Source: Yamagishiella unicocca (taxonomy: Eukaryota > Chlorophyta > Chlorophyceae > Chlamydomonadales > Volvocaceae). Taken from it: 64,000 nucleotides of DNA. Below the pieces are notes generated by a model, which was not told the origin of the DNA, made no database searches, and saw only the letters and a program-made list of their open reading frames with translations. A program made the position numbers and the translations under genes. The stretch covers positions 558,001-622,000 of the forward strand of contig BDSL01000060.1 in NCBI GenBank assembly GCA_003116995.1. The letters run 5' to 3'. Within the stretch, counting starts at the first letter, position 1. Each line of letters starts with the position of its first letter. Below are positions 30,000 to 44,900 of this stretch, in pieces.

Positions 30000-32900
30000 C
30001 AGGTTTGCCTTGTCCTACAGGTGCAGTGCCTTGACCAAATGGCACCAAACTTGCGCTTTGATCTTTCAATGATATTTATAATCAATACCGAAAGTTCTTA
30101 GGCCAGCAGCAAACCGCAAGAGGTACCTGAAAATGGCCATGGTGGTTAGCAGAGCACAGAGCAACGAGCTAACTGCCCAGGTTTGCCTTGTCCTACAGGT
30201 GCAGTGCCTTGACCCAATGACACCAAAGTTGCGCTTTGATCTTTCAATGATATTTATAATCAATACCGAAAGTGTTGGGGCCACCAGCAGATGGCAAGAA
30301 GGACCTGAGAATGGCCATGGTGGTTAGCAAAGCACAGAGCAATGAGCTAACCGCCCAGGTTTGCCTTGTACTACAGGTGCAGTGCCTTGACCAAATGGCA
30401 CCAAACTTGCGCTTTGATCTTTAAATGATATTTATAATCAATACCGAAAGTTCTTAGGCCAGCAGCAAACCGCAAGGGGTACCTGAATATGGCCATGGTG
30501 GTTAGCAGAGCACAGAGCAACGAGCTAACTGCCCAGGTTTGCCTTGTCCTACAGGTGCAGTGCCTTGACCCAATGACACCAAACTTGCGCTTTGATCTTT
30601 CAATGATATTTATAATCAATACCGAAAGTGTTGGGGCCACCAGCAGATGGCAAGAAGGACCTGAAAATGGCCATGGTGGTTAGCAAAGCACAGAGCAACG
30701 AGCTAACCGCCCAGGTTTGCCTTGTCCTACAGGTGCAGTGCCTTGACCAAATGACACCAAAGTTGCGCTTTGATCTTTCAATGATATTTATAATCAATAC
30801 CGAAAGTGTTGGGGCCACCAGCAGATGGCAAGAAGGACCTGAGAATGGCCATGGTGGTAGCAAAGCACAGAGCAATGAGCTAACCGCCCAGGTTTGCCTT
30901 GTCCTACAGGTGCAGTGCCTTGACCAAATGGCACCAAACTTGCGCTTTGATCTTTAAATGATATTTATAATCAATACCGAAAGTGTTGGGGCCACCAGCA
31001 GATGGCAAGAAGGACCTGAAAATGGCCATGGTGGTTAGCAAAGCACAGAGCAACGAGCTAACCGCCCAGGTTTGCCTTGTCCTACAGGTGCAGTGCCTTG
31101 ACCAAATGGCACCAAACTTGCGCTTTGATCTTTAACTGATATTTATAATAAATATCGAAAGTTCTTAGGCCAGCAGCAAACCGCAAGAGGTACCTGAAAA
31201 TGGCCATGGTGGTTAGCAGAGCACAGAGCAACGAGCTAACTGCCCAGGTTTGCCTTGTCCTACAGGTGCAGTGCCCTAACCCAATGACACCAAAGTTGCG
31301 CTTTGATCTTTCAATGATATTTATAATCAATACCGAAAGTGTTGGGGCCAGCAGCAGATGGCAAGAAGGACCTGAAAATGGCCATGGTGGTTAGCAAAGC
31401 ACAAAGCAACGAGCTAACCGCCTAGGTTTGCCTTGTCCTACAGGTGCAGTGCCTTGACCAAATGACACCAAACTTGCGCTTTGATCTTTCAATGATATTT
31501 ATAATCAATACCGAAAGTCTTGGGGCCAGCAGCAGACGGCAAAAGGGACCTGAAAATGGCCATGGTGGATAGCAAAGCACAGAGCAATGAGCTAACTGCC
31601 CAGGTTTGCCTTGTCCTACAGGTGCAGTGCCTTGACCAAATGACACCAAACTTGCGCTTTGATCTTTCAATGATGTTTATAATCAACACCGAACGTTTTT
31701 GGGGCCAGCAGCAAACCGCAAGGGGTACCTGAAAATGGCCATGGTGGTTAGCAAAGCACAGAGCAACGAGCTAACCGCCCAGGTTTGCCTTGTCCTACAA
31801 GTTCAGTGCCTTGACCATATGACACCAAACTTGCGCTTTGATCTTTAAATGATATTTATAATCAATACCGAAAGTTTTTGGGGCCAGCAGCAAACCGCAA
31901 GGGGTACCTGAAAATGGCCATGGTGGTTAGCAAAGCACAGAGCAACGAGCTAACCGCCCAGGTTTGCCTTGTCCTACAAGTTCAGTGCCTTGACCAAATG
32001 ACACCAAACTTGCGCTTTGATCTTTAAATGATATTTATAATCAATACCGAAAGTTTTTGGGGCCAGCAGCAAACCGCAAGGGGTACCTCAAAATGGCCAT
32101 GGTGGTTAGCAAAGCACAGAGCAACGAGCTAACCGCCCAGGTTTGCCTTGTCCTACAAGTTCAGTGCCTTGACCAAATGACACCAAACTTGCGCTTTGAT
32201 CTTTCAATGATATTTATAATCAATACCGAAAGTGTTGGGGCCACCAGCAGATGGCAAGAAGGACCTGAGAATGGCCATGGTGGTAGCAAAGCACAGAGCA
32301 ATGAGCTAACCGCCCAGGTTTGCCTTGTCCTACAGGTGCAGTGCCTTGACCAAATGGCACCAAACTTGCGCTTTGATCTTTAAATGATATTTATAATCAA
32401 TACCGAACGTTTTTGGGGCCACCAGCAGATGGCAAGAAGGACCTGAAAATGGCCATGGTGGTTAGCAAAGCACAGAGCAACGAGCTAACCGCCCAGGTTT
32501 GCCTTGTCCTACAAGTTCAGTGCCTTGACCAAATGACACCAAACTTGCGCTTTGATCTTTAAATGATATTTATAATCAATACCGAAAGTTTTTGGGGCCA
32601 GCAGCAAACCGCAAGGGGTACCTGAAAATGGCCATGGTGGTTAGCAAAGCACAGAGCAACGAGCTAACCGCCCAGGTTTGCCTTGTCCTACAAGTTCAGT
32701 GCCTTGACCAAATGACACCAAACTTGCGCTTTGATCTTTAAATGATATTTATAATCAATACCGAAAGTTTTTGGGGCCAGCAGCAAACCGCAAGGGGTAC
32801 CTCAAAATGGCCATGGTGGTTAGCAAAGCACAGAGCAACGAGCTAACCGCCCAGGTTTGCCTTGTCCTACAAGTTCAGTGCCTTGACCAAAGGACACCAA

Positions 32901-35900
32901 ACTTGCGCTTTGATCTTTAAATGATATTTATAATCAATACCGAAAGTTTTTGGGGCCAGCAGCAAACCGCAAGGGGTACCTGAAAATGGCCATGGTGGTT
33001 AGCAAAGCACAGAGCAACGAGCTAACCGCCCAGGTTTGCCTTGTCCTACAAGTTCAGTGCCTTGACCAAATGACACCAAACTTGCGCTTTGATCTTTAAA
33101 TGATATTTATAATCAATACCGAAAGTTTTTGGGGCCAGCAGCAAACCGCAAGGGGTACCTGAAAATGGCCATGGTGGTTAGCAAAGCACAGAGCAACGAG
33201 CTAACCGCCCAGGTTTGCCTTGTCCTACAAGTTCAGTGCCTTGACCAAATGACACCAAACTTGCGCTTTGATCTTTAAATGATATTTATAATCAATACCG
33301 AAAGTTTTTGGGGCCAGCAGCAAACCGCAAGGGGTACCTCAAAATGGCCATGGTGGTTAGCAAAGCACAGAGCAACGAGCTAACCGCCCAGGTTTGCCTT
33401 GTCCTACAAGTTCAGTGCCTTGACCAAAGGACACCAAACTTGCGCTTTGATCTTTAAATGATATTTATAATCAATACCGAAAGTTTTTGGGGCCAGCAGC
33501 AAACCGCAAGGGGTACCTGAAAATGGCCATGGTGGTTAGCAAAGCACAGAGCAACGAGCTAACCGCCCAGGTTTGCCTTGTCCTACAAGTTCAGTGCCTT
33601 GACCAAATGACACCAAACTTGCGCTTTGATCTTTAAATGATATTTATAATCAATACCGAAAGTTTTTGGGGCCAGCAGCAAACCGCAAGGGGTACCTGAA
33701 AATGGCCATGGTGGTTAGCAAAGCACAGAGCAACGAGCTAACTGCCCAGGTTTGCCTTGTCCTACAGGTGCAGTGCCTTGACCCAATGACACCAAACTTG
33801 CGCTTTGATCTTTCAATGATATTTATAATCAATACCGAAAGTGTTGGGGCCACCAGCAGATGGCAAGAAGGACCTGAAAATGGCCATGGTGGTTAGCAAA
33901 GCACAGAGCAACGAGCTAACTGCCCAGGTTTGCCTTGTCCTACAGGTGCAGTGCCTTGACCCAATGACACCAAACTTGCGCTTTGATCTTTCAATGATAT
34001 TTATAATCAATACTGAAAGTGTTGGGGCCACCAGCAGATGGCAAGAAGGACCTGAAAATGGCCATGGTGGTTAGCAAAGCACAGAGCAACGAGCTAACCG
34101 CCCAGGTTTGCCTTGTCCTACAGGTGCAGTGCCTTGACCAAATGGCACCAAACTTGCGCTTTGATCTTTAAATGATATTTATAATCAATACCGAAAGTTT
34201 TTGGGGCCAGCAGCAAACCGCAAGGGGTACCTGAAAATGGCCATGGTGGTTAGCAAAGCACAGAGCAACGAGCTAACTGCCCAGGTTTGCCTTGTCCTAC
34301 AGGTGCAGTGCCTTGACCCAATGACACCAAACTTGCGCTTTGATCTTTCAATGATATTTATAATCAATACCGAAAGTGTTGGGGCCACCAGCAGATGGCA
34401 AGAAGGACCTGAAAATGGCCATGGTGGTTAGCAAAGCACAGAGCAACGAGCTAACTGCCCAGGTTTGCCTTGTCCTACAGGTGCAGTGCCTTGACCCAAT
34501 GACACCAAACTTGCGCTTTGATCTTTAAATGATATTTATAATCAATACCGAAAGTTTTTGGGGCCAGCAGCAAACCGCAAGGGGTACCTGAAAATGGCCA
34601 TGGTGGTTAGCAAAGCACAGAGCAACGAGCTAACTGCCCAGGTTTGCCTTGTCCTACAGGTGCAGTGCCTTGACCCAATGACACCAAACTTGCGCTTTGA
34701 TCTTTCAATGATATTTATAATCAATACCGAAAGTGTTGGGGCCACCAGCAGATGGCAAGAAGGACCTGAAAATGGCCATGGTGGTTAGCAAAGCACAGAG
34801 CAACGAGCTAACCGCCCAGGTTTGCCTTGTCCTACAGGTGCAGTGCCTTGACCAAATGGCACCAAACTTGCGCTTTGATCTTTAAATGATATTTATAATC
34901 AATACCGAAAGTTTTGGGGCCACCAGCAAACCGCAAGGGTACCTGAAAATGGCCATGGTGGTTAGCAAAGCACAGAGCAACGAGCTAACTGCCCAGGTTT
35001 GCCTTGTCCTACAGGTGCAGTGCCTTGACCCAATGACACCAAACTTGCGCTTTGATCTTTCAATGATATTTATAATCAATACCGAAAGTGTTGGGGCCAC
35101 CAGCAGATGGCAAGAAGGACCTGAAAATGGCCATGGTGGTTAGCAAAGCACAGAGCAACGAGCTAACTGCCCAGGTTTGCCTTGTCCTACAGGTGCAGTG
35201 CCTTGACCCAATGACACCAAACTTGCGCTTTGATCTTTCAATGATATTTATAATCAATACCGAAAGTGTTGGGGCCACCAGCAGATGGCAAGAAGGACCT
35301 GAAAATGGCCATGGTGGTTAGCAAAGCACAGAGCAACGAGCTAACCGCCCAGGTTTGCCTTGTCCTACAAGTCAGTGCCTTGACCAAATGACACCAAACT
35401 TGCGCTTTGATCTTTAAATGATATTTATAATCAATACCGAAAGTTTTTGGGGCCAGCAGCAAACCGCAAGAGGTACCTCAAAATGGCCATGGTGGTTAGC
35501 AAAGCACAGAGCAACGAGCTAACTGCCCAGGTTTGCCTTGTCCTACAGGTGCAGTGCCTTGACCCAATGACACCAAACTTGCGCTTTGATCTTTCAATGA
35601 TATTTATAATCAATACCGAAAGTGTTGGGGCCACCAGCAGATGGCAAGAAGGACCTGAAAATGGCCATGGTGGTTAGCAAAGCACAGAGCAACGAGCTAA
35701 CTGCCCAGGTTTGCCTTGTCCTACAGGTGCAGTGCCTTGACCCAATGACACCAAACTTGCGCTTTGATCTTTCAATGATATTTATAATCAATACCGAAAG
35801 TTTGGGGCCACAGCAGATGGCAAGAAGGACCTGAAAATGGCCATGGTGGTTAGCAAAGCACAGAGCAACGAGCTAACCGCCCAGGTTTGCCTTGTCCTAC

Positions 35901-38900
35901 AGTGCAGTGCCTTGACCAAATGACACCAAACTTGCGCTTTGATCTTTAAATGATATTTATAATCAATACCGAAAGTTTTGGGGCCAGCAGCAAACCGCAA
36001 GAGGTACCTGAAAATGGCCATGGTGGTTAGCAAAGCACAGAGCAACGAGCTAACTGCCCAGGTTTGCCTTGTCCTACAGGTGCAGTGCCTTGACCCAATG
36101 ACACCAAACTTGCGCTTTGATCTTTCAATGATATTTATAATCAATACCGAAAGTTTTGGGGCCAGCAGCAGATGGCAAGAAGGACCTGAAAATGGCCATG
36201 GTGGTTAGCAAAGCACAGAGCAACGAGCTAACCGCCCAGGTTTGCCTTGTCCTACAGGTGCAGTGCCTTGACCAAATGACACCAAACTTGCGCTTTGATC
36301 TTTCAATGATATTTATAATCAATACCGAAAGTTTTGGGGCCAGCAGCAAACCGCAAGAGGTACCTGAAAATGGCCATGGTGGTTAGCAAAGCACAGAGCA
36401 ACGAGCTAACTGCCCAGGTTTGCCTTGTCCTACAGGTGCAGTGCCTTGACCAAATGACACCAAACTTGCGCTTTGATCTTTCAATGATATTTATAATCAA
36501 TACCGAAAGTGTTGGGGCCACCAGCAGATGGCAAGAAGGACCTGAAAATGGCCATGGTGGTTAGCAAAGCACAGAGCAACGAGCTAACTGCCCAGGTTTG
36601 CCTTGTCCTACAGGTGCAGTGCCTTGACCCAATGACACCAAACTTGCGCTTTGATCTTTAAATGATATTTATAATCAATACCGAAAGTTTGGGCCAGCAG
36701 CAAAGCAAGAGGTACCTGAAAATGGCCATGGTGGTTAGCAAAGCACAGAGCAACGAGCTAACTGCCCAGGTTTGCCTTGTCCTACAGGTGCAGTGCCTTG
36801 ACCCAATGACACCAAACTTGCGCTTTGATCTTTCAATGATATTTATAATCAATACCGAAAGTGTTGGGGCCACCAGCAGATGGCAAGAGGTACCTCAAAA
36901 TGGCCATGGTGGTTAGCAAAGCACAGAGCAACGAGCTAACTGCCCAGGTTTGCCTTGTCCTACAGGTGCAGTGCCTTGACCAATGACACCAAACTTGCGC
37001 TTTGATCTTTCAATGATATTTATAATCAATACCGAAAGTTTGGGCCAGCAGCAACGCAAGAGGACCTGAAAATGGCCATGGTGGTTAGCAAAGCACAGAG
37101 CAACGAGCTAACTGCCCAGGTTTGCCTTGTCCTACAGGTGCAGTGCCTTGACCAATGACACCAAACTTGCGCTTTGATCTTTCAATGATATTTATAATCA
37201 ATACCGAAAGTTTGGGGCCAGCAGCAGATGGCAAGAAGGACCTGAAAATGGCCATGGTGGTTAGCAAAGCACAGAGCAACGAGCTAACGCCCAGGTTTGC
37301 CTTGTCCTACAGGTGCAGTGCCTTGACCAATGACACCAAACTTGCGCTTTGATCTTTAATGATATTTATAATCAATACCGAAAGTTTGGGCCACAGCAGA
37401 GGCAAGAGGACCTGAAAATGGCCATGGTGGTTAGCAAAGCACAGAGCAACGAGCTAACTGCCCAGGTTTGCCTTGTCCTACAGGTGCAGTGCCTTGACCC
37501 AATGACACCAAACTTGCGCTTTGATCTTTCAATGATATTTATAATCAATACCGAAAGTGTTGGGCCACCAGCAGATGGCAAGAAGGACCTGAAAATGGCC
37601 ATGGTGGTTAGCAAAGCACAGAGCAACGAGCTAACTGCCCAGGTTTGCCTTGTCCTACAGGTGCAGTGCCTTGACCAAATGACACCAAACTTGCGCTTTG
37701 ATCTTTCAATGATATTTATAATCAATACCGAAAGTTTTGGGGCCAGCAGCAAACCGCAAGAGGTACCTGAAAATGGCCATGGTGGTTAGCAAAGCACAGA
37801 GCAACGAGCTAACTGCCCAGGTTTGCCTTGTCCTACAGGTGCAGTGCCTTGACCAATGACACCAAACTTGCGCTTTGATCTTTCAATGATATTTATAATC
37901 AATACCGAAAGTTTGGGGCCACCAGCAGATGGCAAGAAGGACCTGAAAATGGCCATGGTGGTTAGCAAAGCACAGAGCAACGAGCTAACTGCCCAGGTTT
38001 GCCTTGTCCTACAGGTGCAGTGCCTTGACCAAATGACACCAAACTTGCGCTTTGATCTTTCAATGATATTTATAATCAATACCGAAAGTTTGGGGCCAGC
38101 AGCAGATGGCAAGAAGGACCTGAAAATGGCCATGGTGGTTAGCAAAGCACAGAGCAACGAGCTAACTGCCCAGGTTTGCCTTGTCCTACAGGTGCAGTGC
38201 CTTGACCAATGACACCAAACTTGCGCTTTGATCTTTAAATGATATTTATAATCAATACCGAAAGTTTTGGGGCCACCAGCAGATGGCAAGAAGGACCTGA
38301 AAATGGCCATGGTGGTTAGCAAAGCACAGAGCAACGAGCTAACGCCCAGGTTTGCCTTGTCCTACAGGTGCAGTGCCTTGACCAATGACACCAAACTTGC
38401 GCTTTGATCTTTCAATGATATTTATAATCAATACCGAAAGTTTGGGGCCACCAGCAGATGGCAAGAAGGACCTGAAAATGGCCATGGTGGTTAGCAAAGC
38501 ACAGAGCAACGAGCTAACTGCCCAGGTTTGCCTTGTCCTACAGGTGCAGTGCCTTGACCAATGACACCAAACTTGCGCTTTGATCTTTCAATGATATTTA
38601 TAATCAATACCGAAAGTTTGGGGCCAGCAGCAGATGGCAAGAAGGACCTGAAAATGGCCATGGTGGTTAGCAAAGCACAGAGCAACGAGCTAACTGCCCA
38701 GGTTTGCCTTGTCCTACAGGTGCAGTGCCTTGACCAATGACACCAAACTTGCGCTTTGATCTTTCAATGATATTTATAATCAATACCGAAAGTTTTGGGC
38801 CAGCAGCAAACGGCAAGAGGACCTGAAAATGGCCATGGTGGTTAGCAAAGCACAGAGCAACGAGCTAACTGCCCAGGTTTGCCTTGTCCTACAGGTGCAG

Positions 38901-41900
38901 TGCCTTGACCAAATGACACCAAACTTGCGCTTTGATCTTTCAATGATATTTATAATCAATACCGAAAGTTTTGGGGCCAGCAGCAACGCAAGAGGTACCT
39001 GAAAATGGCCATGGTGGTTAGCAAAGCACAGAGCAACGAGCTAACTGCCCAGGTTTGCCTTGTCCTACAGGTGCAGTGCCTTGACCCAATGACACCAAAC
39101 TTGCGCTTTGATCTTTCAATGATATTTATAATCAATACCGAAAGTGTTGGGGCCACCAGCAGATGGCAAGAAGGACCTGAAAATGGCCATGGTGGTTAGC
39201 AAAGCACAGAGCAACGAGCTAACTGCCCAGGTTTGCCTTGTCCTACAGGTGCAGTGCCTTGACCAAATGACACCAAACTTGCGCTTTGATCTTTAAATGA
39301 TATTTATAATCAATACCGAAAGTTTGGGGCCAGCAGCAAACGGCAAGAGGTACCTGAAAATGGCCATGGTGGTTAGCAAAGCACAGAGCAACGAGCTAAC
39401 TGCCCAGGTTTGCCTTGTCCTACAGGTGCAGTGCCTTGACCAAATGACACCAAACTTGCGCTTTGATCTTTCAATGATATTTATAATCAATACCGAAAGT
39501 TTTGGGGCCAGCAGCAAACGGCAAGAGGACCTGAAAATGGCCATGGTGGTTAGCAAAGCACAGAGCAACGAGCTAACTGCCCAGGTTTGCCTTGTCCTAC
39601 AGGTGCAGTGCCTTGACCAAATGACACCAAACTTGCGCTTTGATCTTTCAATGATATTTATAATCAATACCGAAAGTTTGGGGCCACCAGCAGACGCAAG
39701 AGGACCTGAAAATGGCCATGGTGGTTAGCAAAGCACAGAGCAACGAGCTAACTGCCCAGGTTTGCCTTGTCCTACAGGTGCAGTGCCTTGACCAAATGAC
39801 ACCAAACTTGCGCTTTGATCTTTCAATGATATTTATAATCAATACCGAAAGTTTGGGGCCAGCAGCAAGGCAAGAGGTACCTGAAAATGGCCATGGTGGT
39901 TAGCAAAGCACAGAGCAACGAGCTAACTGCCCAGGTTTGCCTTGTCCTACAGGTGCAGTGCCTTGACCAAATGACACCAAACTTGCGCTTTGATCTTTCA
40001 ATGATATTTATAATCAATACCGAAAGTTTTGGGGCCAGCAGCAGATGGCAAGAAGGACCTGAAAATGGCCATGGTGGTTAGCAAAGCACAGAGCAACGAG
40101 CTAACTGCCCAGGTTTGCCTTGTCCTACAGGTGCAGTGCCTTGACCAAATGACACCAAACTTGCGCTTTGATCTTTAATGATATTTATAATCAATACCGA
40201 AAGTTTGGGCCAGCAGCAAGCAAGAGGACCTGAAAATGGCCATGGTGGTTAGCAAAGCACAGAGCAACGAGCTAACGCCAGGTTTGCCTTGTCCTACAGG
40301 TGCAGTGCCTGACCAATGACACCAAACTGCGCTTTGATCTTTCAATGATATTTATAATCAATACCGAAAGTTTGGGGCCACAGCAGAGGCAAGAGGACCT
40401 GAAAATGGCCATGGTGGTTAGCAAAGCACAGAGCAACGAGCTAACTGCCCAGGTTTGCCTTGTCCTACAGGTGCAGTGCCTTGACCAAATGACACCAAAC
40501 TTGCGCTTTGATCTTTCAATGATATTTATAATCAATACCGAAAGTTTTGGGGCCAGCAGCAAACCGCAAGAGGTACCTGAAAATGGCCATGGTGGTTAGC
40601 AAAGCACAGAGCAACGAGCTAACTGCCCAGGTTTGCCTTGTCCTACAGGTGCAGTGCCTTGACCAATGACACCAAACTTGCGCTTTGATCTTTCAATGAT
40701 ATTTATAATCAATACCGAAAGTTTTGGGGCCAGCAGCAGACGGCAAGAGGACCTGAAAATGGCCATGGTGGTTAGCAAAGCACAGAGCAACGAGCTAACT
40801 GCCCAGGTTTGCCTTGTCCTACAGGTGCAGTGCCTTGACCAAATGACACCAAACTTGCGCTTTGATCTTTCAATGATATTTATAATCAATACCGAAAGTT
40901 TTGGGGCCAGCAGCAAACCGCAAGAGGTACCTGAAAATGGCCATGGTGGTTAGCAAAGCACAGAGCAACGAGCTAACTGCCCAGGTTTGCCTTGTCCTAC
41001 AGGTGCAGTGCCTTGACCAAATGACACCAAACTTGCGCTTTGATCTTTCAATGATATTTATAATCAATACCGAAAGTTTTGGGCCAGCAGCAAACGCAAG
41101 AGGTACCTGAAAATGGCCATGGTGGTTAGCAAAGCACAGAGCAACGAGCTAACTGCCCAGGTTTGCCTTGTCCTACAGGTGCAGTGCCTTGACCAATGAC
41201 ACCAAACTTGCGCTTTGATCTTTCAATGATATTTATAATCAATACCGAAAGTTTGGGGCCAGCAGCAATGGCAAGAAGGACCTGAAAATGGCCATGGTGG
41301 TTAGCAAAGCACAGAGCAACGAGCTAACTGCCCAGGTTTGCCTTGTCCTACAGGTGCAGTGCCTTGACCAAATGACACCAAACTTGCGCTTTGATCTTTC
41401 AATGATATTTATAATCAATACCGAAAGTTTGGGGCCACCAGCAAATGGCAAGAGGTACCTGAAAATGGCCATGGTGGTTAGCAAAGCACAGAGCAACGAG
41501 CTAACTGCCCAGGTTTGCCTTGTCCTACAGGTGCAGTGCCTTGACCAAATGACACCAAACTTGCGCTTTGATCTTTAAATGATATTTATAATCAATACCG
41601 AAAGTCTTGGGGCCAGCAGCAAACCGCAAGAGGTACCTGAAAATGGCCATGGTGGTTAGCAAAGCACAGAGCAACGAGCTAACTGCCCAGGTTTGCCTTG
41701 TCCTACAGGTGCAGTGCCTTGACCCAATGACACCAAACTTGCGCTTTGATCTTTCAATGATATTTATAATCAATACCGAAAGTTTGGGCCAGCAGCAAAC
41801 GCAAGAGGTACCTGAAAATGGCCATGGTGGTTAGCAAAGCACAGAGCAACGAGCTAACTGCCCAGGTTTGCCTTGTCCTACAGGTGCAGTGCCTTGACCA

Positions 41901-44900
41901 AATGACACCAAACTTGCGCTTTGATCTTTCAATGATATTTATAATCAATACCGAAAGTTTGGGGCCAGCAGCAGATGGCAAGAGGACCTGAAAATGGCCA
42001 TGGTGGTTAGCAAAGCACAGAGCAACGAGCTAACTGCCCAGGTTTGCCTTGTCCTACAGGTGCAGTGCCTTGACCAAATGGCACCAAACTTGCGCTTTGA
42101 TCTTTAATGATATTTATAATCAATACCGAAAGTTTTGGGGCCAGCAGCAAACCGCAAGAGGTACCTGAAAATGGCCATGGTGGTTAGCAAAGCACAGAGC
42201 AACGAGCTAACTGCCCAGGTTTGCCTTGTCCTACAGGTGCAGTGCCTTGACCAAATGACACCAAACTTGCGCTTTGATCTTTAATGATATTTATAATCAA
42301 TACCGAAAGTTTTGGGCCAGCAGCAAACCGCAAGAGGTACCTGAAAATGGCCATGGTGGTTAGCAAAGCACAGAGCAACGAGCTAACTGCCCAGGTTTGC
42401 CTTGTCCTACAGGTGCAGTGCCTTGACCAAATGACACCAAACTTGCGCTTTGATCTTTCAATGATATTTATAATCAATACCGAAAGTTTTGGGGCCAGCA
42501 GCAGATGCAAGAAGGTACCTGAAAATGGCCATGGTGGTTAGCAAAGCACAGAGCAACGAGCTAACTGCCCAGGTTTGCCTTGTCCTACAGGTGCAGTGCC
42601 TTGACCAAATGACACCAAACTTGCGCTTTGATCTTTCAATGATATTTATAATCAATACCGAAAGTTTGGGCCAGCAGCAGACGGCAAGAGGTACCTGAAA
42701 ATGGCCATGGTGGTTAGCAAAGCACAGAGCAACGAGCTAACTGCCCAGGTTTGCCTTGTCCTACAGGTGCAGTGCCTTGACCAAATGACACCAAACTTGC
42801 GCTTTGATCTTTCAATGATATTTATAATCAATACCGAAAGTTTTGGGGCCAGCAGCAAACCGCAAGAGGTACCTGAAAATGGCCATGGTGGTTAGCAAAG
42901 CACAGAGCAACGAGCTAACTGCCCAGGTTTGCCTTGTCCTACAGGTGCAGTGCCTTGACCAATGACACCAAACTTGCGCTTTGATCTTTCAATGATATTT
43001 ATAATCAATACCGAAAGTTTTGGGGCCAGCAGCAATGGCAAGAGGACCTGAAAATGGCCATGGTGGTTAGCAAAGCACAGAGCAACGAGCTAACTGCCCA
43101 GGTTTGCCTTGTCCTACAGGTGCAGTGCCTTGACCAAATGACACCAAACTTGCGCTTTGATCTTTCAATGATATTTATAATCAATACCGAAAGTTTTGGG
43201 GCCAGCAGCAAACCGCAAGAGGTACCTGAAAATGGCCATGGTGGTTAGCAAAGCACAGAGCAACGAGCTAACTGCCCAGGTTTGCCTTGTCCTACAGGTG
43301 CAGTGCCTTGACCAAATGACACCAAACTTGCGCTTTGATCTTTCAATGATATTTATAATCAATACCGAAAGTTTTGGGCCAGCAGCAACGCAAGAGGTAC
43401 CTGAAAATGGCCATGGTGGTTAGCAAAGCACAGAGCAACGAGCTAACTGCCCAGGTTTGCCTTGTCCTACAGGTGCAGTGCCTTGACCAAATGACACCAA
43501 ACTTGCGCTTTGATCTTTCAATGATATTTATAATCAATACCGAAAGTTTTGGGCCAGCAGCAAACCGCAAGAGGTACCTGAAAATGGCCATGGTGGTTAG
43601 CAAAGCACAGAGCAACGAGCTAACTGCCCAGGTTTGCCTTGTCCTACAGGTGCAGTGCCTTGACCAAATGACACCAAACTTGCGCTTTGATCTTTCAATG
43701 ATATTTATAATCAATACCGAAAGTTTTGGGGCCAGCAGCAAACCGCAAGAGGTACCTGAAAATGGCCATGGTGGTTAGCAAAGCACAGAGCAACGAGCTA
43801 ACTGCCCAGGTTTGCCTTGTCCTACAGGTGCAGTGCCTTGACCAAATGACACCAAACTTGCGCTTTGATCTTTCAATGATATTTATAATCAATACCGAAA
43901 GTTTTGGGGCCAGCAGCAAACCGCAAGAGGTACCTGAAAATGGCCATGGTGGTTAGCAAAGCACAGAGCAACGAGCTAACTGCCCAGGTTTGCCTTGTCC
44001 TACAGGTGCAGTGCCTTGACCAAATGCACCAAACTTGCGCTTTGATCTTTAATGATATTTATAATCAATACCGAAAGTCTTGGGCCAGCAGCAAACCGCA
44101 AGAGGTACCTGAAAATGGCCATGGTGGTTAGCAAAGCACAGAGCAACGAGCTAACTGCCCAGGTTTGCCTTGTCCTACAGGTGCAGTGCCTTGACCAAAT
44201 GACACCAAACTTGCGCTTTGATCTTTCAATGATATTTATAATCAATACCGAAAGTTTTGGGGCCAGCAGCAAACCGCAAGAGGTACCTGAAAATGGCCAT
44301 GGTGGTTAGCAAAGCACAGAGCAACGAGCTAACTGCCCAGGTTTGCCTTGTCCTACAGGTGCAGTGCCTTGACCAAATGACACCAAACTTGCGCTTTGAT
44401 CTTTCAATGATATTTATAATCAATACCGAAAGTTTTGGGCCAGCAGCAAACCGCAAGAGGTACCTGAAAATGGCCATGGTGGTTAGCAAAGCACAGAGCA
44501 ACGAGCTAACTGCCCAGGTTTGCCTTGTCCTACAGGTGCAGTGCCTTGACCAAATGACACCAAACTTGCGCTTTGATCTTTCAATGATATTTATAATCAA
44601 TACCGAAAGTTTTGGGGCCAGCAGCAAACCGCAAGAGGTACCTGAAAATGGCCATGGTGGTTAGCAAAGCACAGAGCAACGAGCTAACTGCCCAGGTTTG
44701 CCTTGTCCTACAGGTGCAGTGCCTTGACCAAATGGCACCAAACTTGCGCTTTGATCTTTCAATGATATTTATAATCAATACCGAAAGTTGTTGGGGCCAG
44801 CAGCAAACCGCAAGAGGTACCTGAAAATGGCCATGGTGGTTAGCAAAGCACAGAGCAACGAGCTAACTGCCCAGGTTTGCCTTGTCCTACAGGTGCAGTG

